Assembly (NCBI RefSeq): GCF_003609575.1
Contig: NZ_MBTA01000001.1
Coordinates: 124,001-188,000 of the forward strand
Source: Pelobium manganitolerans
Lineage (GTDB): Bacteria; Bacteroidota; Bacteroidia; Sphingobacteriales; Sphingobacteriaceae
Reading direction: 5' to 3'
Length of the DNA: 64,000 bases
The notes under the pieces were generated by a model. It had not been told where the DNA came from, made no database searches, and worked only from the letters and a program-made list of their open reading frames with translations. Shown here one piece after another: positions 27,947-34,962 of this stretch (its first letter is position 1; the number at the start of each line of letters is the position of its first letter). Both the position numbers and the translations under genes were made by a program.

Positions 27947-28888
27947 TTAAGAATTGAAAGCAGTCTTGAACTTTTCAATAATTTGGGTTTCAACCATGTC
28001 TTTCGACAATAGTATCATATTTTTAATGGCTTCAGGGCTGGATATCCCGTGCCCGATAATTACCGGAGCGTTAACTCCCAAAATCGGACTTCCGCCGTAT
28101 TGTTCGTAATTGAATCTGTCGAAAAAATCGTCTTTAAACCCTTTTTTAAGGGTTAAAACGTAAAAAGATTCTGCCAGTTTTAAAACCACGTTTCCGGTAA
28201 AGCCGTCGCAAACGATGATATCAGCTTTGGCATTAAATAAATCGCGCCCTTCAATATTACCGGCAAAATTAATGCTATTGTTGGTTTTTAAAAGCGGATA
28301 GGTAGCCTGCGTTAGCATATTACCCTTTTCCTCTTCCTCGCCTAAGTTCATTAAACCTACTTTAGGTTGCTCAATTTGGTAAATATGCTTGGCGTACAAA
28401 CTGCCCATAATGGCAAATTGCACCAAATGCTCGGGCTTGCAATCTGCATTGGCACCGGCATCAACCAATAAACCAAAACCGCCTTTTTCTTTTGGGATTA
28501 CGGTAGAGATAGCCGGACGTAAAACGCCTTCTATTGCTTTAACGCTAAACATAGCGCCCACTAACATGGCGCCTGTGTTGCCCGCAGATGCAAAAGAATC
28601 TATTTTGCCTTCTTTTAACTGCTGGAAACCTACAGAAATGCTGGAGTTGGCTTTTTGTACGATAGCTTTTGTTGGGTGCTCGCCCATGCCAATCACTTCG
28701 CTGGTTTGTACGTATTCGAAAAAATCGGGGTTGAAGTTTTGTGCTTCTAAGATTGGTGTAATTTGGTCTTTATCTCCAAATAATACAAGGTGTTGGTCTT
28801 TTGATAGGTTTTGGTGTGCTGCAATTGCTCCTAATACGGTTGCTTTCGGCGCGTAATCGCCGCCCATTATATCTAAACCAATTTTCAT
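27947..28888 (-). CDS. plsX: Phosphate acyltransferase PlsX
   Basis: PlsX converts acyl-ACP to acyl-phosphate for phospholipid synthesis. The 313-residue protein begins with the family signature MKIGLDIMGGDYAPKATVLG and contains SAGNTGAMLVGAMF, LVDAGANADCKPEHL and VCDGFTGNVVLKLAES. Its length is normal. It lies between the rpmF terminator and fabH. Confidence 0.96.
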   Translation of the reverse strand: MKIGLDIMGGDYAPKATVLGAIAAHQNLSKDQHLVLFGDKDQITPILEAQNFNPDFFEYVQTSEVIGMGEHPTKAIVQKANSSISVGFQQLKEGKIDSFASAGNTGAMLVGAMFSVKAIEGVLRPAISTVIPKEKGGFGLLVDAGANADCKPEHLVQFAIMGSLYAKHIYQIEQPKVGLMNLGEEEEKGNMLTQATYPLLKTNNSINFAGNIEGRDLFNAKADIIVCDGFTGNVVLKLAESFYVLTLKKGFKDDFFDRFNYEQYGGSPILGVNAPVIIGHGISSPEAIKNMILLSKDMVETQIIEKFKTAFNS

Positions 28889-28950
28889 TGAGATAAGTTG
28901 TTTTTGATGAAGGGATACTCTAAAACAACAACATTGCGTTTGCGAGTTTC

Positions 28951-29005
28951 AAAAAAAATCCTTGTGTAAGGTAATAAAATACTTTTTACCAGCACAAGGA
29001 TTTTT
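28951..29005 (-). terminator. Terminator/attenuator after rpmF
   Basis: AAAAATCCTTGTG (28954-28966) pairs with CACAAGGATTTTT (28993-29005); an inner GGTAA/TTACC helix lengthens the stem. On the minus strand it is followed by eight T. It lies between rpmF and plsX, so read-through would set the ratio of ribosomal protein to lipid genes. Confidence 0.8.
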
Positions 29006-29017
29006 GCTTGCATATAA

Positions 29018-29209
29018 TTATGCAATAGAAGTATTTTCTATTAACAATTTACCTTTTAAGTAAAGGTTGCCGTCAACGTTGTATGCTCTGTGTGGCGTGT
29101 GTACCGCGCCGGTTTCTTTATCAAACCATAACGAAGGTGCAGTAGCTTTGTAATGCGTTCTTCTTTTATCTCTTCTTGATTTAGAGACTTTTCGTTTTGG
29201 ATGTGCCAT
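29018..29209 (-). CDS. rpmF: 50S ribosomal protein L32, cysteine-free form
   Basis: The 63-residue protein has the diagnostic N-terminus [20 protein letters not shown]. The zinc-binding Cys pairs found in many L32 proteins are absent; the sequence contains no cysteine at all, so it is a zinc-independent (C-minus) version. It is 13 bp downstream of the DUF177 gene, a linkage conserved in most bacteria. Confidence 0.95.
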   Translation of the reverse strand: MAHPKRKVSKSRRDKRRTHYKATAPSLWFDKETGAVHTPHRAYNVDGNLYLKGKLLIENTSIA

Positions 29210-29222
29210 TTTTTCCTATTTT

Positions 29223-29753
29223 TTAATTTTTCTTAATGTTCTTTAAAGCGTCCCAGCGCGGGTCTTGCGCCGTGCCTTCTTCATTTTCTACAGAAAGCTC
29301 GGCAATTTTGCTTAGCATTTCTTTATCGCAAGCCGGCGTGTTGCCCGGATCTTCGCAAACGTTAATGTACGGAACTGTCAAATTGATCATCTCATAAATG
29401 AATGTAGATACATCAACCTCGGTTTCGTTTTTAGTGATGACCATTACTTCTTCACTATCGGCCAAATCATCAGATTCTGTGAATTTGGCAATCAGCCGTT
29501 CTTCGGTTTCTACCGTTTTTGGGAAATCTGCCAAACATTTATCGCAGTTTAGCACAATTTCTCCTTTGATGCGGAAATCCAAGAGCATCATGGTCTCTTG
29601 TTTCTCCAGCAGCAAATTTACCTTTAGCTTTCCGTCTTTCACTAAAGAATATTCAAACTCGTCAAAGAAGCTTTTGTCAACCTCATAATCAAACTGGTGC
29701 TGACCAAGCTTTAAACCTGTGAACGGTATGGAATATTGTTTTAAAGATTTCAA
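29223..29753 (-). CDS. DUF177/YceD-family protein
   Basis: The 176-residue acidic protein belongs to the YceD (DUF177) family that is almost always found directly upstream of rpmF. The conserved NCDKCLADF cysteine motif is present near residue 75, with a second Cys pair in CEDPGNTPACDKE near 140. The family is linked to 23S rRNA and large-subunit assembly in E. coli and plants. A -7 type promoter box lies 19 bp upstream. Confidence 0.9.
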   Translation of the reverse strand: MKSLKQYSIPFTGLKLGQHQFDYEVDKSFFDEFEYSLVKDGKLKVNLLLEKQETMMLLDFRIKGEIVLNCDKCLADFPKTVETEERLIAKFTESDDLADSEEVMVITKNETEVDVSTFIYEMINLTVPYINVCEDPGNTPACDKEMLSKIAELSVENEEGTAQDPRWDALKNIKKN

Positions 29754-29772
29754 AGTTCGGCAATTAAGCCTG

Positions 29773-29780
29773 CAAATTTA
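29773..29780 (-). promoter_or_regulatory. -7 box of the DUF177-rpmF operon
   Basis: On the minus strand TAAATTTG (29780-29773) fits TAnnTTTG; a TTTA 18 bp further upstream could serve as -33. The ATG is 19 bp downstream, a normal leader. Confidence 0.45.
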
Positions 29781-29972
29781 GGAAAAATAATTAAGCCGTA
29801 AAGGTTTTTTTAAAATTTAGAAACAGGCAATCAGCAAGCTTGTAAAGCGGGCTAAACTTGGTTTAAGATGCTTTAAATGCCGTTTTTTCTGACGTCTGCT
29901 TTCTGTTTAATGCGCACTGATGCCTAGCAATGTTCTAAAATTCTGCGTAAAAACGGGCTAATGCTGTTTTTT

Positions 29973-31028
29973 TTAATCCCTATCCCGGCTATGTTTGCTG
30001 AACGGAAGTGTGTTTTCTACCATCTGCTGCTGCTCCCGGCGACGCTTAACAATATGTATGGCTTTAAACAATGCATCCATAAATGAGCTTGGCGATGCGG
30101 AGTTTTTACCTGCTATATCATAGCCGGTGCCGTGGTCTGGCGAGGTACGTACAACCGGTAAACCGGCTGTAAAGTTTACGCCGTGGTGGAAAGCCAAAGA
30201 TTTGAAAGGGATTAAACCTTGATCGTGGTACATGGCCAGTACCGCATGAAATTGGCTAAAAGCTTGGTTGCCAAAGAAACCATCGGCCGGGAAAGCGCCA
30301 AAAGCGAAAATGCCTTCTTTGTTGGCTGCCTCAATTGCGGGGTGAATAATTTCTTCTTCTTCTAAACCGATCAAGCCGCTATCGCCCGCATGCGGATTTA
30401 AACCTAAAACGGCAATCTTCGGTTTTTCAATCCAAAAATCGTATCTCAGCGAATGGTTCATCAGCCTAAGCTTAGATAAAATAGCTTCTTGTGTAATGTT
30501 TTTGGCAATATCTTTTACTGGAATATGCCCCGTAACTACGCCAACTTTCAGCTCGTCACTTACCAAAAACATCAGCGAATCTGGCGAGCCGGCCTTCATT
30601 TGGATATACTCGGTATGCCCGTGAAAGGTGAATTCGTCACTTTGGATGTTGTGTTTGTTGATAGGCGCCGTTACTAAAGCGTCAATTTTGCCGGACACTA
30701 AATCGTCGGTTGCGCGCTGTAACGATAAAAAGGCATACTTTCCGCCAATGTCATTGGCTTTGCCCAGTTCAATCTTTACATCTTCGTCCCAGCAGTTGAT
30801 CATGTTGGGCTTTCCGGCATGGGCATGTTCTGCCTGGGTAATCACCTGGAAAATAAATTCTTGTATGCCTGCGGCCTTTCTGTGGAACGATGCTACCTTG
30901 GTGTGGCCATAAACAATGGGCGTACAATACTGGTAAATTTTGGCTTCGGATAAGGTTTTGATGATTACCTCTAAACCAATCCCGTTTACGTCACCTATAG
31001 ATATTCCAACTTTTAATAGCTCGCTCAT
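29973..31028 (-). CDS. pdxA: 4-hydroxythreonine-4-phosphate dehydrogenase
   Basis: PdxA oxidises 4-phosphohydroxy-L-threonine in the DXP-dependent pyridoxal phosphate pathway. The 351-residue protein has GISIGDVNGIGLEVI at the N-terminus, the metal-ligand histidines in FHGHTEYIQ near residue 135 and AMYHDQGLIPFK near 265, and TSPDHGTGYDIAGK near 300. Length and motifs are normal. It is divergent from rsmA with a 103-bp shared upstream region. Confidence 0.95.
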   Translation of the reverse strand: MSELLKVGISIGDVNGIGLEVIIKTLSEAKIYQYCTPIVYGHTKVASFHRKAAGIQEFIFQVITQAEHAHAGKPNMINCWDEDVKIELGKANDIGGKYAFLSLQRATDDLVSGKIDALVTAPINKHNIQSDEFTFHGHTEYIQMKAGSPDSLMFLVSDELKVGVVTGHIPVKDIAKNITQEAILSKLRLMNHSLRYDFWIEKPKIAVLGLNPHAGDSGLIGLEEEEIIHPAIEAANKEGIFAFGAFPADGFFGNQAFSQFHAVLAMYHDQGLIPFKSLAFHHGVNFTAGLPVVRTSPDHGTGYDIAGKNSASPSSFMDALFKAIHIVKRRREQQQMVENTLPFSKHSRDRD

Positions 31029-31131
31029 ACAAAAAATGCTTTCTAAATTCGTTGCAAAATAAAGATTTTGGAACGAATGTTAATTTTAAAGCTCAAACTT
31101 TCCTTAATTTGTAGCTCATCTTTTTAGGGAT

Positions 31132-31917
31132 ATGGCCGACGTAAAAGCGAAAAAACATTTAGGACAGCATTTTTTGACCGATAAAAATATTGCTGAAAAA
31201 ATTGTGAATAGCTTGGTGCATCATCATCAATACCAGCAAGTTTTAGAAGTTGGGCCGGGCATGGGGATCCTGTCGGATTTTTTGTTGCAGAAGAAAGAAT
31301 TTGAGACTTATTTAATTGATATTGATACAGAATCTTTTGAGTTTTTGAAGAAAAAATATCCGGATTTAGGCAATAGGCTGCTGAACGCAGATTTTCTGCA
31401 ATTGGATTTCGACAGCGTTTTTCCGTCTAGCTTTGCTATCATTGGCAACTTCCCTTATAATATCAGCTCACAAATTTTATTTAAGATTTTGGATAACCGA
31501 AGCCAAGTGCCAGAGGTGGTTGGGATGTTCCAAAAAGAAGTGGCCGAGCGTTGCACAGCGAAAGCCGGAAGCAAAGAATACGGAATTTTGAGCGTTTTTT
31601 TACAGGCTTATTATAAGTGCGAATATCTTTTTACGGTTAAGGCAGGCGTTTTTAATCCGCCACCAAAAGTGCTTTCCGCTGTAATTAGACTAAGCAGAAA
31701 CGAAGTTAAGGAACTAGGATGTAACGAAAAACTATTTTGGCAAGTGGTAAAAGCAGGGTTTAACCAACGAAGGAAGACTTTGAGCAATGCTTTGTCGGGA
31801 GTTATCCCAAAAGATAAACAGGATGAAAATAAGGTTTGGACATTAAGAGCCGAGCGATTGAGCGTAAGCGATTTTGTGGATTTGACTAATCTGATTGAGA
31901 AGAGCAATAATAGTTAA
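31132..31917 (+). CDS. rsmA: 16S rRNA (adenine(1518)-N6/adenine(1519)-N6)-dimethyltransferase
   Basis: The 261-residue enzyme dimethylates the two adjacent adenines near the 3' end of 16S rRNA. It shows KKHLGQHFLTDKNIAEKIV, the SAM-binding EVGPGMGILSDFL, and the catalytic motif IV GNFPYNISSQIL. The C-terminal helical domain is present. TTAATTTG about 20 bp upstream is a one-mismatch -7 box. Confidence 0.96.
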   Translation: MADVKAKKHLGQHFLTDKNIAEKIVNSLVHHHQYQQVLEVGPGMGILSDFLLQKKEFETYLIDIDTESFEFLKKKYPDLGNRLLNADFLQLDFDSVFPSSFAIIGNFPYNISSQILFKILDNRSQVPEVVGMFQKEVAERCTAKAGSKEYGILSVFLQAYYKCEYLFTVKAGVFNPPPKVLSAVIRLSRNEVKELGCNEKLFWQVVKAGFNQRRKTLSNALSGVIPKDKQDENKVWTLRAERLSVSDFVDLTNLIEKSNNS

Positions 31918-32047
31918 GAGATACTAAAATTGGGCCTTTATACATTGCATTGCGGAGACATTTGATTGACCTTTACTATAAAGAAATCGAATAAAATAAA
32001 TATAAAAACAAGTCTTTCTCCGTTGGAGAAGGATTTAGATGAGGCAA

Positions 32048-32974
32048 ATGAAAAAAATATTAATAGTTGATGATTTACACCCAGCTTTTAAGTTAGAAGC
32101 TGAGGGAATGGGTTTCGAGGTGGATGACCTTCCGCTGATCAAAAAAGCGGAAGTGCTAGAAATTTTGAAAGATTATGAAGGTTTGGCCATCCGCACCAAA
32201 TTTAGGGTGGATGCCGAAGTTTTAGCCGCCGCGCCTAAGCTCAAGTTTGTGGCAAGGGCAGGCGCTGGGATGGACAATATTGATGTAGACATCGCGGAAG
32301 CAAAAGGGATTAAATTAATTAACGCACCAGAAGGTAATGCAGATGCGGTAGGCGAACATACTTTGGGCATGTTGCTTTCGCTGATGAACAACTTCCGCAA
32401 AGCCGATACCGAAATCAGAAACGGCATTTGGGATAGGGAAGGCAACCGTGGGTACGAGCTGATGGGAAAAACCGTAGGGATAATCGGCTACGGCCATATG
32501 GGCCAAGCTTTTGCCAAACGTTTGGCGGGTTTTGGCGTTAAAGTTATCGCATATGATAAATACAAAACCCGTTTTACCGATGATTATGCCAGCGAGGCCA
32601 GCATGGAAGAAATTGTGAAATACTGCGATGTGCTAAGTTTGCATATCCCGCTTACGCGCGAAACCAAACAGATGGTAGATGAAGAATACTTGCGCCATTT
32701 CCGCCGGCCGATATTCTTCTTAAATGCCGCCCGTGGCGAAATTGTAAATACAAAGGCGGTTTTAAATGCTATTAATAGCGGACAAATTTTGGGTGCAGGT
32801 TTGGATGTTTTAGAAAAAGAAAAATTCCCGACCTTGGGCGAAGCAGATTTTTACGAAGCGCTAAAAAACCACCCAAAAGTGCTTTTAACACCGCATGTGG
32901 GCGGTTGGACTTTTGATTCGTACCGTAAAATTTCTGAGGTTTTAGCGCGTAAGCTTAAAAATTTGGAAATATAA
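32048..32974 (+). CDS. D-isomer-specific 2-hydroxyacid dehydrogenase
   Basis: The family is clear from the NAD-binding GIIGYGHMGQAFAKRL near residue 145, the catalytic Arg in NAARGEIVN, Glu in GLDVLEKEK and His in LTPHVGGW. The start is set at the ATG at 32048 (MKKILIVDDLHP, the usual N-terminus); an in-frame ATG lies 9 bases earlier. It is most like the phosphoglycerate dehydrogenase-type branch without an ACT domain, but the substrate cannot be told from sequence. It has a terminator directly downstream. Confidence 0.9.
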   Translation: MKKILIVDDLHPAFKLEAEGMGFEVDDLPLIKKAEVLEILKDYEGLAIRTKFRVDAEVLAAAPKLKFVARAGAGMDNIDVDIAEAKGIKLINAPEGNADAVGEHTLGMLLSLMNNFRKADTEIRNGIWDREGNRGYELMGKTVGIIGYGHMGQAFAKRLAGFGVKVIAYDKYKTRFTDDYASEASMEEIVKYCDVLSLHIPLTRETKQMVDEEYLRHFRRPIFFLNAARGEIVNTKAVLNAINSGQILGAGLDVLEKEKFPTLGEADFYEALKNHPKVLLTPHVGGWTFDSYRKISEVLARKLKNLEI

Positions 32975-33003
32975 AATCGAATTTTATATCTTCGTGTTGC
33001 ACC

Positions 33004-33051
33004 AAACAAGACTATGTATGCGAAAAGCAGATGTAGTCTTGTTTGTTTTTT
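33004..33051 (+). terminator. Intrinsic terminator of the 2-hydroxyacid dehydrogenase gene
   Basis: An 11-bp stem (33004-33014 with 33034-33044) encloses a 19-nt loop containing a small inner helix and is followed by TGTTTTTTAG. It is 30 bp past the stop codon and upstream of greA. Confidence 0.8.
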
Positions 33052-33109
33052 AGAGCTTGGCCAACGCCGGGCTTATTTTTTTCAATAAACATAAAATACA
33101 AAGAAGAAG

Positions 33110-33583
33110 ATGGCAGATGTAGCTTATTTCACCAAAGAAGGTTTAGAGAAATTAAAAGAAGAATTACACTACCTTAAAACAGAAGGCAGAAAGAAAATAT
33201 CGGCAGCTATAGCCGAAGCCAGAGATAAAGGCGACTTATCCGAAAACGCAGAATACGATGCCGCTAAAGAAGCACAGGGCTTGCACGAAACCAAAATTGC
33301 GCAATTAGGAAATGTTTTGGCTAACGCCCGTTTAATTGACGAATCAAAGCTGGATGTGTCTAAAGTTTTGGCCTTGTCTATCGTGAAGATTAAAAACGTT
33401 AAAAACGGCGCTACCATGACTTATCAGCTGGTTTCTGAAAACGAAGCAGATATGAAAGCGGGGAAAATTTCTGTAAAATCTCCAATTGCAAAAGGCTTGC
33501 TGGGCAAATCTGTCGGCGAAATTGCGGCCATTGAAGTGCCTGCCGGTAAAATGGAGTTCGAAATTTTAGATATCAGCAGGTAG
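33110..33583 (+). CDS. greA: Transcription elongation factor GreA
   Basis: The 157-residue protein stimulates cleavage of backtracked transcripts by RNA polymerase. The coiled-coil N-terminal domain carries the catalytic acidic tip in EARDKGDLSENAEYDAAKEA (D41/E44 type), and the C-terminal FKBP-like domain contains KISVKSPIAKGLLGKSVG. Length is normal. The ATG at 33110 gives the standard start MADVAYFTKEGLEKL. Confidence 0.97.
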   Translation: MADVAYFTKEGLEKLKEELHYLKTEGRKKISAAIAEARDKGDLSENAEYDAAKEAQGLHETKIAQLGNVLANARLIDESKLDVSKVLALSIVKIKNVKNGATMTYQLVSENEADMKAGKISVKSPIAKGLLGKSVGEIAAIEVPAGKMEFEILDISR

Positions 33584-33591
33584 GTTGGTTT

Positions 33592-33840
33592 ATTAGTAAT
33601 TAAGAGCTCATTGGTTCATTAGGCCTGTTAAAACGGGTTATTTAGTTCATTAGTAATAGGAGCTCATTGGTTCATTAGACTTGTTAAAACGGGTTATTTA
33701 GTTCATTAGTAATAGGAGCCCTTGGTTCATTAGGCCTGTTAAAACGGGTTATTTAGTTCATTAGTAATTAAGAGCTCATTGGTTCATTAAGCTTGTTAAA
33801 CGGTTATTAGCTCATTAGTGATTAGGGGTTCATTAGGCGG
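33592..33840. repeat. Tandem repeat, about 4.5 copies of a 54-57-bp unit
   Basis: Copies begin with ATTAGTAAT-type sequence at 33592, 33649, 33705, 33760 and 33814 (periods 57, 56, 55, 54). Each unit carries two TTCATTAG words, a GAGCTCATTGG block and a CCTGTTAAAACGGG weak stem. Units are contiguous with no unique spacers, and they contain stops in all frames, so this is neither CRISPR nor coding. The single-base shortening from copy to copy suggests recent slippage or duplication. Confidence 0.85.
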
Positions 33841-33951
33841 AAGAAATGCTTAACTAGCGAATATTGAACTACTTGTTGAAACTTACGATTTTTTCTAGCC
33901 GTGCGCTTTAAAAAATCGATTTCTATGATTTAAGCAACTAATATTTTATTA

Positions 33952-34047
33952 TTATGTAGTGTGGAAAAGGAGCAAATTACCGTGCATTACAGCAAAATCA
34001 AGTTCGTCTTTTGAAACATATGTGCCGATGAGATAATTGAAATCCAT
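33952..34047 (-). pseudogene. IS110-family transposase N-terminal fragment, inactive
   Basis: The 31-codon frame starting at 34047 reads MDFNYLIG-TYVSKDELDFAVM-HGNLLLFHTT and then stops. Bacteroidota IS110 transposases start with a very similar block of the form IGxDVSKxELDFAVMxGxxLLFH. The first catalytic Asp of the DEDD motif is replaced by Tyr in TYVSK, and the frame is cut before any other catalytic residue. It is a clear relic; the match is from memory of the family rather than a search. Confidence 0.65.
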
Positions 34048-34071
34048 AACTTTGTCTTTAGTAGAAATCCG

Positions 34072-34174
34072 AGATTAACCTGTTTAAGCACAATCGATAC
34101 CTTGCTAACGAGCCCAGAGCTCCAATTTCTATTTGATGCCTGCTCTGCTAACGCGCCTCTGTCAGCGTTAATCT
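34072..34174 (-). ncRNA. Possible degenerate IS110 bridge-RNA region
   Basis: AGATTAAC (34072-34079) and GTTAATCT (34167-34174) form an outer inverted repeat. Inside are a TAACGC/GCGTTA hairpin (34149-34170), a GAGC/GCTC hairpin and a direct repeat GCTAACGnGCC (about 34104 and 34147). The block lies immediately 5' of the transposase fragment, where IS110-group elements encode the bridge RNA. Structure and position are seen; the RNA role is inference and the element is probably dead. Confidence 0.35.
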
Positions 34175-34359
34175 TAAAATCAAATTCAAGCTATTAGAAG
34201 GTAACCCTAAAATACGTTGTCACTGTCGAGGCTAACCTAAAGGCAAGTCTGCTCAGCACATCCTTACTCCTTTATCTTTACCCCCATCCCAAAAACCAAG
34301 CTCATTTTTTTATCGTAAATTGGACAAAAGGCAAACAAAACTGTAAAAAATAAAATAGC

Positions 34360-34367
34360 TATATTTG
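34360..34367 (+). promoter_or_regulatory. -7 box of the tatA pair
   Basis: TATATTTG fits TAnnTTTG exactly and ends 25 bp before the tatA ATG at 34393. No good TTTG is found at the -33 position. Confidence 0.5.
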
Positions 34368-34392
34368 CGTTCTCTTTAACATTCACATTATC

Positions 34393-34677
34393 ATGCACAT
34401 CAGCAATCTGTTATTTCTGAATTTAGGGACGCAAGAAATCATCTTGATTTTGTTTGCCGTGCTTTTGCTGTTTGGCGGAGAAAAGCTTCCCGAGCTGGCC
34501 AGAGGGCTGGGCAAAGGGATTAGAGAGTTTAAAGACGCAAGCGACGGGGTGAAAAGAGAAATTCACCGTAACATTAACGAGCTTACTGCCGAAGAAGAGC
34601 TAAAACGCGATGATGAGTTAGATAAAGAAGCACGGCGCAACAGGCAGGCGCAAAGCGAAGAGAATAAAAACGATTAA
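34393..34677 (+). CDS. tatA: Twin-arginine translocase subunit TatA/TatE, longer copy
   Basis: The 94-residue protein has an N-terminal transmembrane helix ([20 protein letters not shown]) with the conserved [14 protein letters not shown] hinge, an amphipathic helix and a charged tail ([18 protein letters not shown]). TatA oligomers form the translocation pore with TatC. A second, shorter TatA follows 23 bp downstream. tatC is separate at 24022. Confidence 0.93.
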   Translation: MHISNLLFLNLGTQEIILILFAVLLLFGGEKLPELARGLGKGIREFKDASDGVKREIHRNINELTAEEELKRDDELDKEARRNRQAQSEENKND

Positions 34678-34700
34678 CAAACAAATTAAAATCAAATAAA

Positions 34701-34880
34701 ATGGGTTTAGGTGCTCCAGAAATTATCTTAATTGTGTTAGCCTTATTGTTGTTGTTTGGCGGCAAAAAAATTCCGGAACTGATGAGGGGAATGGGAAAAG
34801 GCGTAAAAGAATTTAAAGACGCACAAAACGGCGTTGACAGACCAGAGAAAACCGAGGAAAATCAACAACAAACACGCTAG
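34701..34880 (+). CDS. tatA: Second TatA/TatE-like subunit, 59 residues
   Basis: This short frame (ATG at 34701, TAG ending 34880) encodes GAPEIILIVLALLLLFGGKK, the hinge KIPELMRGMGKGVKEFKDA and a short polar Gln-rich tail ending NQQQTR. It is a full-length minimal TatA with a shorter cytoplasmic tail than its neighbour. Its position 23 bp after the first tatA and before a strong terminator indicates a two-gene operon. Confidence 0.92.
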   Translation: MGLGAPEIILIVLALLLLFGGKKIPELMRGMGKGVKEFKDAQNGVDRPEKTEENQQQTR

Positions 34881-34907
34881 TTTTCCAAATTATTTTGGGA
34901 AATTTCT

Positions 34908-34961
34908 AACCTTGAACGTCCGAAATTTGTAATTTCGGACGTTCAAGGTTTTCTTTTATAC
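34908..34961 (+). terminator. Long perfect hairpin terminator before gatA
   Basis: Two 20-nt arms (34908-34927 and 34931-34950) are perfectly complementary around a 3-nt loop and are followed by TTTTCTTTTAT. It ends the tatA pair. The stem ends only 12 bp before the gatA ATG (34963), so it also covers the place where a gatA leader would be. Confidence 0.85.
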
Positions 34962-34962
34962 C

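Larger units (their letters stand above)
33952..34174 (-). mobile_element. Remnant of an IS110-family insertion sequence
   Basis: A transposase N-terminal fragment (33952-34047) is preceded on its 5' side by a structured non-coding block (34072-34174). IS110 elements carry a non-coding RNA (bridge or seek RNA) beside the transposase, so both parts fit one relic. No terminal boundary or target duplication can be defined, and the rest of the transposase is gone or unrecognisable. Confidence 0.55.
33584..34392. other. 809-bp gene-poor region with tandem repeat and IS110 relic
   Basis: No intact gene lies between greA and tatA. The left third is a tandem repeat (33592-33840). The middle holds a decayed IS110-family transposase fragment (33952-34047, minus strand) and, on its 5' side, an inverted-repeat-rich block (34072-34174). 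Nothing recognisable is seen in 33841-33951 or 34175-34350. A tatA promoter lies at the right end. Confidence 0.65.

Noticed and set aside
33592-33840. Possible CRISPR array
   Set aside because: The repeat units are directly contiguous with no variable spacers, and no cas gene is present.
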